Assembly (NCBI GenBank): GCA_030152605.1
Contig: JASLJB010000112.1
Span: forward strand, 1-5,234
Direction of reading: 5' to 3'
Length of the DNA: 5,234 nucleotides
From: Acinetobacter sp.
GTDB taxonomy: Bacteria; Pseudomonadota; Gammaproteobacteria; Pseudomonadales; Moraxellaceae
Part shown: positions 1 through 5,234 of the stretch, in pieces
Numbering within the stretch: position 1 is the first letter of the stretch
Layout: every line of letters starts with the position of its first letter
Notes under the pieces: model-generated
Databases searched by the model: none
Told to the model about the DNA's origin: nothing
The model's input: the letters and a program-made list of their open reading frames with translations, nothing else
Position numbers and translations under genes: made by a program

Positions 1-155
1 TGGGTCACTGCACATTGACGGCAAGAACCCACAGAACCTAAAGACGGATGCCAACAAAAATAGGGGATGTCGATGCCGAGGCTGAGACATGCTTGGAGCA
101 AGTTCTCTGAGCCATTGACTTCATACGATTTTCCATCGACATGAATGGTAGCCAT
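1..155 (-). CDS. nuoG: NADH-quinone oxidoreductase subunit G, N-terminal fragment (cut by window edge)
   Basis: This is the first 51 codons of the large iron-sulfur subunit of complex I; the rest lies beyond position 1. The fragment begins MATIHVDGKSYEVNGSENLL and matches the plant-type ferredoxin domain that opens NuoG, almost residue for residue with E. coli from memory. Cys34, Cys45 and Cys48 (in YFCWHP and GSCRQC) are three of the four ligands expected for the [2Fe-2S] cluster N1b; the fourth would lie just outside the window. In the family, NuoG passes electrons from NuoF towards NuoI and NuoB in the cytoplasmic arm. The start is the ATG at 153-155, eight bases after an AGGA that overlaps the nuoF stop codon, and 11 bases separate the two genes. 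The frame is open to the window edge, so this is truncation by the window and not a pseudogene. Confidence 0.95.
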   Translation of the reverse strand, partial: MATIHVDGKSYEVNGSENLLQACLSLGIDIPYFCWHPSLGSVGSCRQCAVT

Positions 156-163
156 AGTCGAAT

Positions 164-169
164 TCCTTA
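164..169 (-). promoter_or_regulatory. Ribosome binding site of nuoG overlapping the nuoF stop
   Basis: On the minus strand the sequence reads TAAGGA, where TAA is the stop codon of nuoF, followed by eight bases and the nuoG ATG. This fixes the nuoG start and implies that ribosomes ending on nuoF are placed to restart on nuoG. Confidence 0.8.
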
Positions 170-1501
170 AGCTTGTTCTACGTTGCGGTTTGAGGCGATT
201 GGACTATTGGTCACTTTTGCTTCAAATTCGCTACGGAAATGTTTGAGTGCGCCCATCAGCGGTTCCATGGCACCCGGTGCGTGGGCACAGAAAGTTTTAC
301 CAATCCATAACTTACGCGTTAGCTCTTGTAAGTGATCGATATCTTCTTTCTTGCCTTCGCCAGATTCAAGTGCTTTAAGCGCTTTGACTGCCCAAGGTAA
401 ACCATCACGACATGGAGTACAGAAACCACATGACTCACGCGCAAAGAATTCTTCTAAGTTACGTGTCGCAGAGACCATACATTGGGTTTGATCCACCACC
501 ATCAGCAAACAAGTACCTAGACGTGAACCTGCTTTCATGATCGTTTCCGAATCCATTGGCAAGTCGATATGCTCAGCGGCTAAAAAGTCCGTTGATGCAC
601 CGCCCGGTAACCATGCTTTGAGGGTCAGACCGTCACGCATACCACCGGCATGCTCTTCGATCACTTCACGTGCTGTGGTACCAAATGGAAGTTCCCATAA
701 ACCTGGGAATTTCACTTTGCCTGATGCACCATAAATTTTGGTGCCTGGGTCTTTGGATTTACCCGCAGATAAACCGATATACCATTCAGGACCACGTAAC
801 ATGATCGCTGGCAAGTTGTTAAAGGTTTCCACGTTGTTGACGATGGTCGGACGACCCCATGCACCCGCCACTTGCGGGAATGGTGGTTTGGTCCGCGGGT
901 TGGCGCGGCGACCTTCGAGCGAGTTAATCAATGCAGTTTCTTCACCACAGATATAACGTCCAGCACCCGTATGCACGTGCAGATCAAAGCTCCACCCGGT
1001 ATCGAGGATGTTGTCACCCAAGTAACCTTTGGCGCGAACTTGTTCAAGTGCTTCATTGAGATACTGTGCAGCTTCGATGTATTCACCACGGATAAAGATA
1101 TAACCATGTGTGGCTTCGAGGGTATAACCCGCGATCAACATGCCTTCGATCAACTGATGCGGCAAGTCTTCCATCAACAGACGGTCTTTAAAAGTACCTG
1201 GTTCCATCTCATCGGCATTACAAATCAGGTAACGTGGACCTGAGTTGTCATTTGGCGCCATCAGCGACCATTTGATCCCTGCTGGGAAACCTGCACCACC
1301 ACGGCCTTTTACGGTCGCAGCTTTGATGACCTCAAGTACATCTTTAGGTGGCATGCCAATGGCTTTCTTAAAACCGGCATAGCCTTCTAAAGCTTCATAA
1401 TCATCTGCAAGACGCACATTTTTTTGACGGCTTAAACGCCAAGTCAATGGATGTGTTTCTGGATTACCATCGCCATAAATCGGTTTTGGTTCAGTATTCA
1501 T
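167..1501 (-). CDS. nuoF: NADH-quinone oxidoreductase subunit F (NADH- and FMN-binding)
   Basis: This 444-residue protein is the entry point of complex I: it oxidises NADH, reduces FMN and passes electrons one at a time to its [4Fe-4S] cluster N3. Its length is close to the 445 of E. coli. The glycine-rich nucleotide site GRGGAGFPAGIKW is at residues 66-78. NADEMEPGT at 95-103 includes Glu100, which aligns with E. coli Glu95. GRYICGEETAL is at 181-191. Cluster N3 ligands are Cys358, Cys361 and Cys364 in ESCGFCTPC, plus Cys405 in TFCAHAPGA. The start ATG overlaps the nuoE stop as ATGA, with GGAG eight bases upstream. In the assembled enzyme NuoF sits at the tip of the cytoplasmic arm, in contact with NuoE and NuoG, encoded on either side of it. 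All expected motifs are present and nothing looks degraded. The N-terminus is a few residues longer than in E. coli, and the last 15 or so residues do not resemble the E. coli tail. Confidence 0.98.
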   Translation of the reverse strand: MNTEPKPIYGDGNPETHPLTWRLSRQKNVRLADDYEALEGYAGFKKAIGMPPKDVLEVIKAATVKGRGGAGFPAGIKWSLMAPNDNSGPRYLICNADEMEPGTFKDRLLMEDLPHQLIEGMLIAGYTLEATHGYIFIRGEYIEAAQYLNEALEQVRAKGYLGDNILDTGWSFDLHVHTGAGRYICGEETALINSLEGRRANPRTKPPFPQVAGAWGRPTIVNNVETFNNLPAIMLRGPEWYIGLSAGKSKDPGTKIYGASGKVKFPGLWELPFGTTAREVIEEHAGGMRDGLTLKAWLPGGASTDFLAAEHIDLPMDSETIMKAGSRLGTCLLMVVDQTQCMVSATRNLEEFFARESCGFCTPCRDGLPWAVKALKALESGEGKKEDIDHLQELTRKLWIGKTFCAHAPGAMEPLMGALKHFRSEFEAKVTNSPIASNRNVEQA

Positions 1502-2007
1502 AGATACTTCTCCAACAACTGTGGAATTGATGTCACTTCCACTAAGCCGTGGGTGTCTTCATCAATCATTAAAGTCGGACCTTTGTCGCAGTTACCTAAG
1601 CAACAAATCGGAAGCAAAGTAAAACGGCCATCTGCGGTGGTTTGACCATACTGAATGCCCAACTCACGTTGGAACGCTTCAGCCAAAGTCTCAGCCCCCA
1701 TCAAGAAACAGGCAATCGAATCACACAGTAAAATCACATGGCGACCGACCGGTTGGCGATAGATACGGTTGTAAAAAGTCGCTACACCTTCTAGGTCTGC
1801 TGTGCTGATTTGCAATAACTGTGCGATCGCATTCATCTGCGCATCATCGACCCAACCATTACGGCGTTGTACATGCTTCAAAGCATCCAAAGATGCTGCA
1901 CGTGGGTATGGATAATGGGTGATGTGATGCTGAATCTCATGGATTTCTTCGCTGGTCAAAATCCCTTCAACATTCACGCGTGGCTTTTTGTCTGTCAAAA
2001 TCATCAT
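1498..2007 (-). CDS. nuoE: NADH-quinone oxidoreductase subunit E ([2Fe-2S] subunit)
   Basis: This 169-residue protein is the 24-kDa-type subunit of complex I, close to the 166 of E. coli. A helical N-terminal part (about residues 18-80, with the family motif VATFYNRIY at 75-83) is followed by a thioredoxin-like domain that holds [2Fe-2S] cluster N1a. The ligands are Cys95 and Cys100 (CDSIAC) and Cys136 and Cys140 (CLGNCDKGP). An extra Cys135 directly precedes Cys136; as I recall, E. coli has the same CC pair. In the family NuoE packs on NuoF, and its off-path cluster takes one electron from the flavin. Two ATG codons stand in tandem at 2007 and 2004. The first is preferred because AAGGGG lies ten bases upstream of it and thirteen upstream of the second. 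The gene follows nuoCD after 14 bases and overlaps nuoF by four. Confidence 0.97.
   Translation of the reverse strand: MMILTDKKPRVNVEGILTSEEIHEIQHHITHYPYPRAASLDALKHVQRRNGWVDDAQMNAIAQLLQISTADLEGVATFYNRIYRQPVGRHVILLCDSIACFLMGAETLAEAFQRELGIQYGQTTADGRFTLLPICCLGNCDKGPTLMIDEDTHGLVEVTSIPQLLEKYL
1510..1513 (-). promoter_or_regulatory. Ribosome binding site of nuoF inside the nuoE coding end
   Basis: GGAG lies in the last codons of nuoE, eight bases before the nuoF ATG. That ATG shares four bases with the nuoE stop (ATGA), which is the classic arrangement for termination-reinitiation coupling. Confidence 0.8.
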
Positions 2008-2017
2008 ATTGATATAT

Positions 2018-2023
2018 CCCCTT
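2018..2023 (-). promoter_or_regulatory. Ribosome binding site of nuoE overlapping the nuoCD stop
   Basis: AAGGGG on the minus strand shares two bases with the TAA stop of nuoCD and is ten bases from the first ATG of nuoE. This spacing favours the upstream of the two tandem ATG codons. Confidence 0.75.
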
Positions 2024-3809
2024 AACGATCCACGTCAGCCATAACCACATCAATGGTCGCCAAATAAATAATCAAGTCAGAAACCAGACTACCGTTGATG
2101 ACGGAAGGAATTTGCTGCAAATGGGTGAAGGTCGGCGTACGAATACGGGTACGATAACTCATGGTGGCTTTGTCAGAGGTCAAGTAGTAGTTACTTGCAC
2201 CTTTCACCACTTCAGCCATCACAGAGGCTTCACCGGCCGGCATCACAGGACCCCATGACACGCTCAAGAAGTGCGTAATCAAGGTTTCAATATCTTGAAG
2301 AGTCTTGTCTTTCGGTGGTGGAACAGCCAGCGGATGATCGGCTTTATATGCGCCAGATGGCATATTATCCAAACATTGCTTGACGATTTTGAGTGATTCA
2401 GTGATTTCATGGAAATGCACCATCACACGCGCATACGCATCGCCTTCGTACTCTAAAGGCACGTCGAAGTCGTAGTTTTCATAACCACTATATGGACGAT
2501 ATTTACGTACATCAAAATCAATACCTGTGGCACGTAAGCCCGTACCGGTGATGCCCCACGCCAATGCAGATTTTGCATCGTACTGTGCGACTTTCTGGGT
2601 ACGACCCATAAACACCGAGTTACGCAGTGCAGCGGTATAGTATTCGTTAAGACGTTTTGGCATCCATTCGAGAATTTCTCGAATCAGCTTTTGCCAGTTG
2701 TTTGGCAAGTCATGCGCAGTACCGCCAATACGGAACCAAGCCGGATGCATACGGAAACCAGTAATGGCTTCAATCGCGTCATAGATCTTTTGACGATCGG
2801 CAAACATATAGAACACAGGGGTCATACCACCCGCATCCTGAATCGCAGTACCGATGAACAACAAGTGGTTGTTGATACGGAACAGTTCCGACAACATCAC
2901 CCGGATACACTGTGCACGATCTGGCACGGTAATCCCTGCAAGTTGCTCCACACCCATCACATAAGGCATGTTCTGTGCGCAACCACCTAAGTAGTCCACA
3001 CGGTCGGTATAGGGAATAAATGAGTGCCAAGTTTGACGCTCAGCCATCTTTTCCACACCGCGGTGGTGATAACCGATGTCTGGTACGCAGTCCTTCACTT
3101 CCTCGCCATCGAGCTGCAAGATCACACGGAATGCACCATGCGCAGACGGATGGTTAGGACCCAAGTTCAAGAACATAAAGTCTTCGTCATCGTTACCGCG
3201 CGATAGACCCCAGTCTTCTGGGACAAAACGCAGATGCTCTTGCTCGAAGTCTTGCTTGGCTTGGTCTTGCATATACGGGGTATATTCTGTCGCACGGGCA
3301 GAATATTCTTTACGTAAAGGATGACCTTCCCAATAGGTTGGCAGCAAGATGCGACGTAGCATTGGATGCCCGTCAAAATGCACACCAAACATATCGTACA
3401 CTTCACGCTCGTACCAGTTGGCATTCGGCCAAATGTTACTCACGGTTGGGATCTTGAGATCACTGTCGCTTAATGCCACTTTGACACGAATATCACTGTT
3501 GCGCTCTAGCGATAACAAGTGATAAAACACAGTGAAGTCAGACGCAGGTAAACCGTCACGATGCGTTCTTAAACGTTCATCCACCGCAGACAAGTCAAAC
3601 AGCATCACATAAGGACGTGACACGGTGCGTAGGTACATGAGGACTTCATGTACGCGTGCGCGTTCGACCCAGACTGTTGGGAAATCTTCACAAGTCGCTT
3701 GCACGTAGAAGTTCTCGCCAAACTTGGCTTTGAGTTCCTCTACAATGGCAAATGCTGGGCGCGAATCGGCTGCTGCGGATTCTGGCATAGCAATTTCTGT
3801 TTCAGCCAT
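2022..3809 (-). CDS. nuoCD: NADH-quinone oxidoreductase fused subunit C/D (quinone-site subunit)
   Basis: This 595-residue protein fuses the 30-kDa (NuoC) and 49-kDa (NuoD) subunits of complex I, as in E. coli and other gammaproteobacteria. The NuoC part covers about residues 20-185 and carries the signature WYEREVYDMFGVHFDGHP (132-149), then LRRILLPTYWEGHPLRKEY (151-169). A charged linker of some 25 residues leads to the NuoD part, from about 210 to the end. That part contains GPNHPSAHG (217-225) with His220 and His224, YHHRGVEK (247-254), Tyr273 in VDYLGG, and Asp325 in QDAGG. By homology these residues line the quinone headgroup pocket next to cluster N2 of NuoB. NuoD resembles the large subunit of [NiFe] hydrogenases but carries no metal site. 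The protein ends in the typical ADVDR. The start ATG has AGGA ten bases upstream. Unlike the other junctions, an 83-base spacer separates it from nuoB. Confidence 0.98.
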   Translation of the reverse strand: MAETEIAMPESAAADSRPAFAIVEELKAKFGENFYVQATCEDFPTVWVERARVHEVLMYLRTVSRPYVMLFDLSAVDERLRTHRDGLPASDFTVFYHLLSLERNSDIRVKVALSDSDLKIPTVSNIWPNANWYEREVYDMFGVHFDGHPMLRRILLPTYWEGHPLRKEYSARATEYTPYMQDQAKQDFEQEHLRFVPEDWGLSRGNDDEDFMFLNLGPNHPSAHGAFRVILQLDGEEVKDCVPDIGYHHRGVEKMAERQTWHSFIPYTDRVDYLGGCAQNMPYVMGVEQLAGITVPDRAQCIRVMLSELFRINNHLLFIGTAIQDAGGMTPVFYMFADRQKIYDAIEAITGFRMHPAWFRIGGTAHDLPNNWQKLIREILEWMPKRLNEYYTAALRNSVFMGRTQKVAQYDAKSALAWGITGTGLRATGIDFDVRKYRPYSGYENYDFDVPLEYEGDAYARVMVHFHEITESLKIVKQCLDNMPSGAYKADHPLAVPPPKDKTLQDIETLITHFLSVSWGPVMPAGEASVMAEVVKGASNYYLTSDKATMSYRTRIRTPTFTHLQQIPSVINGSLVSDLIIYLATIDVVMADVDR

Positions 3810-3819
3810 TGGCTTGGCT

Positions 3820-3823
3820 TCCT
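3820..3823 (-). promoter_or_regulatory. Ribosome binding site of nuoCD
   Basis: AGGA on the minus strand is ten bases from the ATG at 3807-3809. It is the only purine-rich site close to this start and lies inside the spacer, so nuoCD has its own initiation region and is not directly coupled to nuoB. Confidence 0.65.
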
Positions 3824-3844
3824 ATTTAATACAAATTCTGTCAA

Positions 3845-3890
3845 TTTCTAAGGATGTACTGAATATATAAATTCAAAGCAAACTTAGAAA
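3845..3890. repeat. Inverted repeat with nested hairpin in the nuoB-nuoCD spacer
   Basis: TTTCTAAG at 3845-3852 and its exact reverse complement CTTAGAAA at 3883-3890 could form an 8-bp stem. Inside the 30-base loop, TGAAT at 3860-3864 and ATTCA at 3871-3875 could form a second 5-bp stem with a six-base loop. The stems are AT-rich. On the transcribed strand the outer stem is followed by TTGACA and not by a run of T, so it does not look like an intrinsic terminator. It could be an RNA processing or stability element, a protein site, or chance. Confidence 0.45.
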
Positions 3891-3892
3891 AA

Positions 3893-4570
3893 TCACTCAA
3901 TTTCATCCATCGAACGTAAGTTTTTCACGGCAATACGATCCGCGTTTTTACGATCACGTTCAGGCATCATTTTTGGCTTATAAATCGGTTGCAAATCACT
4001 TCCAATCACAGCAGACAGCGGACGACGCTCAAGCTGAATTTGGTCTTGCAACAGCATTAAGGCTTGAATCAATGCTTCAGGACGTGGCGGACAACCGGGA
4101 ACATACACATCCACAGGGATGATCTTGTCCACACCTTGTACCACTGAGTAAATATCGTACATACCGCCAGAGTTGGCGCAAGCACCCATTGAAATCACCC
4201 ATTTAGGCTCCAACATTTGTTCATACAAACGTTGAATCACGGGCGCCATTTTCACAAAGCAGGTACCGGCAACGATCATCAAGTCGGCTTGACGTGGTGA
4301 AGCACGAATAACCTCAGCACCAAAACGCGACATATCGTGTACGCCGGTCAACGTGGTGGCGTACTCAACATAGCAACATGAGGTACCGAAGTTAAACGGC
4401 CAAACTGAGTTCTTACGACCCCAGTTGACCAGGTTATGCGCAACATCTTCAAGTCGCGTCATAAACACGTTTTTATTCACTTCTTCTTGAAGTGGATCGC
4501 TGACAACTTCACGCTCTTGAAGCGGATATTGGTCAGCATTCGGATTCGCACGGGTTAATGTATATTTCAT
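3893..4570 (-). CDS. nuoB: NADH-quinone oxidoreductase subunit B (cluster N2 subunit)
   Basis: This 225-residue protein is the PSST-type subunit of complex I, near the 220 of E. coli. It holds [4Fe-4S] cluster N2, the last centre before quinone. The ligands are the adjacent pair Cys65-Cys66 (GTSCCYVEY), Cys131 (MGACANSGGMYDIYSVVQG) and Cys160 (VPGCPPRPEA). The pair of neighbouring cysteines is the hallmark of the family. AGTCFVKMAP at 101-110 is the gammaproteobacterial version of the segment that is AGTVTNKMAP in many other lineages, as I recall. No membrane span is visible; the protein sits in the connecting part of the arm against NuoCD and the membrane subunits. The C-terminal 30 residues are basic then acidic and look variable. 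The start ATG lies nine bases after AAGGAG, which forms the last codons of nuoA, and only six bases separate the two genes. Confidence 0.98.
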   Translation of the reverse strand: MKYTLTRANPNADQYPLQEREVVSDPLQEEVNKNVFMTRLEDVAHNLVNWGRKNSVWPFNFGTSCCYVEYATTLTGVHDMSRFGAEVIRASPRQADLMIVAGTCFVKMAPVIQRLYEQMLEPKWVISMGACANSGGMYDIYSVVQGVDKIIPVDVYVPGCPPRPEALIQALMLLQDQIQLERRPLSAVIGSDLQPIYKPKMMPERDRKNADRIAVKNLRSMDEIE

Positions 4571-4576
4571 CCCGAG

Positions 4577-5125
4577 TTACTCCTTATCTAGTGACATAGC
4601 AGATGTATTCGCTTTTACACGTCCAGACGACTGTGCTGGGATTTGTCCAGTAGGATCAATCACCAACTCTTCAATCGTGTTAAAACGGGTAATTTCCGCG
4701 AGATCCATATTGGGACTACCTATCTTGGTTTTGATTCCAGCTGCTTTACGACGATCGCTTGGTGCCCAGTTCAGCGCGCCAGTTGAAAGTTCATACAGCA
4801 AACCTACAAGTAAAACCAAAATAAATATTGCGGCAGTGACAAAGCCAATCCAACCGACTTCACGCACGGAGCTGGCCCATGCATAAAGATAAAGCGCTTC
4901 TAGATCGAAAACGACAAAGAAGATCGCAACCAGATAGAATTTCGCAGACAAGCGGATACGTGCACCACCCGCACTGACCACACCTGATTCAAACTGCTCT
5001 TGCTTTGCACGCCCCCAAGCTTTACCCCCGAGGAGTAAAGGGACCGTCAGCATAAAGACACACAAAAATGTAACGCCGATCACGAAGGCTATGATCGCCC
5101 AATCGTATGGAGTAATGGCACTCAT
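4577..5125 (-). CDS. nuoA: NADH-quinone oxidoreductase subunit A (membrane subunit)
   Basis: This 182-residue protein is the ND3-type membrane subunit of complex I. Three hydrophobic segments are visible at about residues 9-32, 63-84 and 91-112. The first loop contains FESGVVSAGGARIRLSAKFY (45-64), which by homology lies on the cytoplasmic side near the quinone entrance. Glu46, Asp74 and Glu76 (the last two in VVFDLEALYLYAW) match the conserved acidic residues of the family, E. coli Glu51, Asp79 and Glu81. Ser47 stands where mitochondrial ND3 has its reactive cysteine, as in E. coli. After GALNWAP (116-122) there is a polar tail of about 60 residues, which makes the protein some 35 residues longer than the 147 of E. 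coli. By the three-helix topology the tail should be cytoplasmic. The ATG has AGGAG ten bases upstream. It is the first gene of the operon, as is usual for nuo. Confidence 0.96.
   Translation of the reverse strand: MSAITPYDWAIIAFVIGVTFLCVFMLTVPLLLGGKAWGRAKQEQFESGVVSAGGARIRLSAKFYLVAIFFVVFDLEALYLYAWASSVREVGWIGFVTAAIFILVLLVGLLYELSTGALNWAPSDRRKAAGIKTKIGSPNMDLAEITRFNTIEELVIDPTGQIPAQSSGRVKANTSAMSLDKE
4580..4585 (-). promoter_or_regulatory. Ribosome binding site of nuoB inside the end of nuoA
   Basis: A full AAGGAG forms the last two sense codons of nuoA (Lys-Glu) directly before its TAA. It stands nine bases from the nuoB ATG. This is the strongest Shine-Dalgarno in the window and fixes the nuoB start. 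Confidence 0.85.
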
Positions 5126-5135
5126 GCGGGGATAG

Positions 5136-5140
5136 CTCCT
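5136..5140 (-). promoter_or_regulatory. Ribosome binding site of nuoA
   Basis: AGGAG on the minus strand, ten bases from the ATG at 5123-5125, supports that start for nuoA. Confidence 0.7.
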
Positions 5141-5212
5141 GGCAGGCCTATTATTAACAAAGAATGTATGTATTGGCCTTAAAATACACCAAACACAAAT
5201 TAAAACTGCTTA

Positions 5213-5218
5213 ATTGTA
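5213..5218 (-). promoter_or_regulatory. Possible -10 element of the nuo operon promoter
   Basis: TACAAT on the minus strand matches five of six bases of the sigma-70 -10 consensus and lies in the AT-rich region upstream of nuoA. It would give a leader of about 80 bases. The matching -35 would fall at or beyond the right edge of the window, so it cannot be judged. A weaker alternative nearer the gene is TTGGTG with TACATT 18 bases further on, in the 5170-5200 region. No other gene is visible in 5126-5234. Confidence 0.3.
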
Positions 5219-5234
5219 CCTGATTTATGATTTC

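Noticed and set aside
1..155. Short nuoG reading frame as a possible truncated pseudogene.
   Set aside because: The frame runs open to the window edge with no stop and with conserved cluster ligands, so it is cut by the window.
872..1243. Open frame of 123 codons on the plus strand inside nuoF.
   Set aside because: It lies fully antisense to a strongly conserved gene, has no family motif that I can recognise and no convincing ribosome binding site. It is a shadow of the nuoF reading frame, as are the other plus-strand frames in the window.
3167..3424. Open frame of 85 codons on the minus strand overlapping nuoCD in another frame.
   Set aside because: It sits wholly within the conserved nuoCD coding sequence and its translation resembles no family I know; the nuoCD frame explains the region.
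2022..3809. NuoC-NuoD fusion as a novel gene fusion.
   Set aside because: The same fusion is long known in E. coli and other gammaproteobacteria, and the length here (595) is normal for it.
3839..3844. Perfect TTGACA (-35 consensus) on the minus strand in the nuoB-nuoCD spacer, suggesting an internal promoter.
   Set aside because: At 16 to 18 bases downstream there is no recognisable -10; the 17-base position reads GAAGCC. The TATTAA nearby is only about eight bases away, too close. One hexamer alone is weak evidence in AT-rich DNA.
5144..5179. Pair AGGCC / GGCCT in the nuoA leader that could form a stem near the ribosome binding site.
   Set aside because: The stem is only 5 bp with a 26-base loop, and one arm is part of a 6-base palindrome. 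No riboswitch or attenuator features such as a leader peptide or T run accompany it.

Overview
The window is a stretch of a bacterial respiratory complex I operon (proton-pumping NADH:quinone oxidoreductase, NDH-1). All genes lie on the minus strand in the order nuoA - nuoB - nuoCD - nuoE - nuoF - nuoG, so transcription runs from about position 5210 down to position 1 and continues beyond the left edge. Five genes are complete. The sixth, nuoG, is cut by the window edge after its first 51 codons. The proteins are of the gammaproteobacterial type: fused NuoC-NuoD, the NADEMEPGT motif in NuoF, and a NuoG N-terminus very like that of E. coli. The protein sequences, especially NuoCD from start to end, match what I remember of Acinetobacter NuoCD. 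The genus call is from memory of protein similarity, not from a search.

Layout from upstream (right) to downstream (left): 5126-5234 is an AT-rich leader with a possible -10 element. Then come nuoA (5125-4577), nuoB (4570-3893), an 83-base spacer holding an inverted repeat (3810-3892), nuoCD (3809-2022), nuoE (2007-1498), nuoF (1501-167) and the 5' end of nuoG (155-1). Apart from the nuoB-nuoCD spacer, junctions are 6 to 14 bases or overlap by 4 bases. At each of these tight junctions the Shine-Dalgarno sequence lies in or over the end of the preceding gene, which suggests translational coupling.

Together the genes encode the path of electrons from NADH to quinone. NuoF binds NADH and FMN and carries a [4Fe-4S] cluster, NuoE holds a [2Fe-2S] cluster, and NuoG starts the chain of clusters through the arm. 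NuoB holds the terminal cluster N2 and NuoCD forms the quinone pocket with it. NuoA is the membrane subunit whose loop lies by that pocket. All cluster ligands visible in the window are intact and I see no frameshift, insertion or foreign gene. The region looks like ordinary core genome. The only points worth a second look are the unusual nuoB-nuoCD spacer, the long C-terminal tail of NuoA, and the coupled junctions. I found no sign of an undescribed system.
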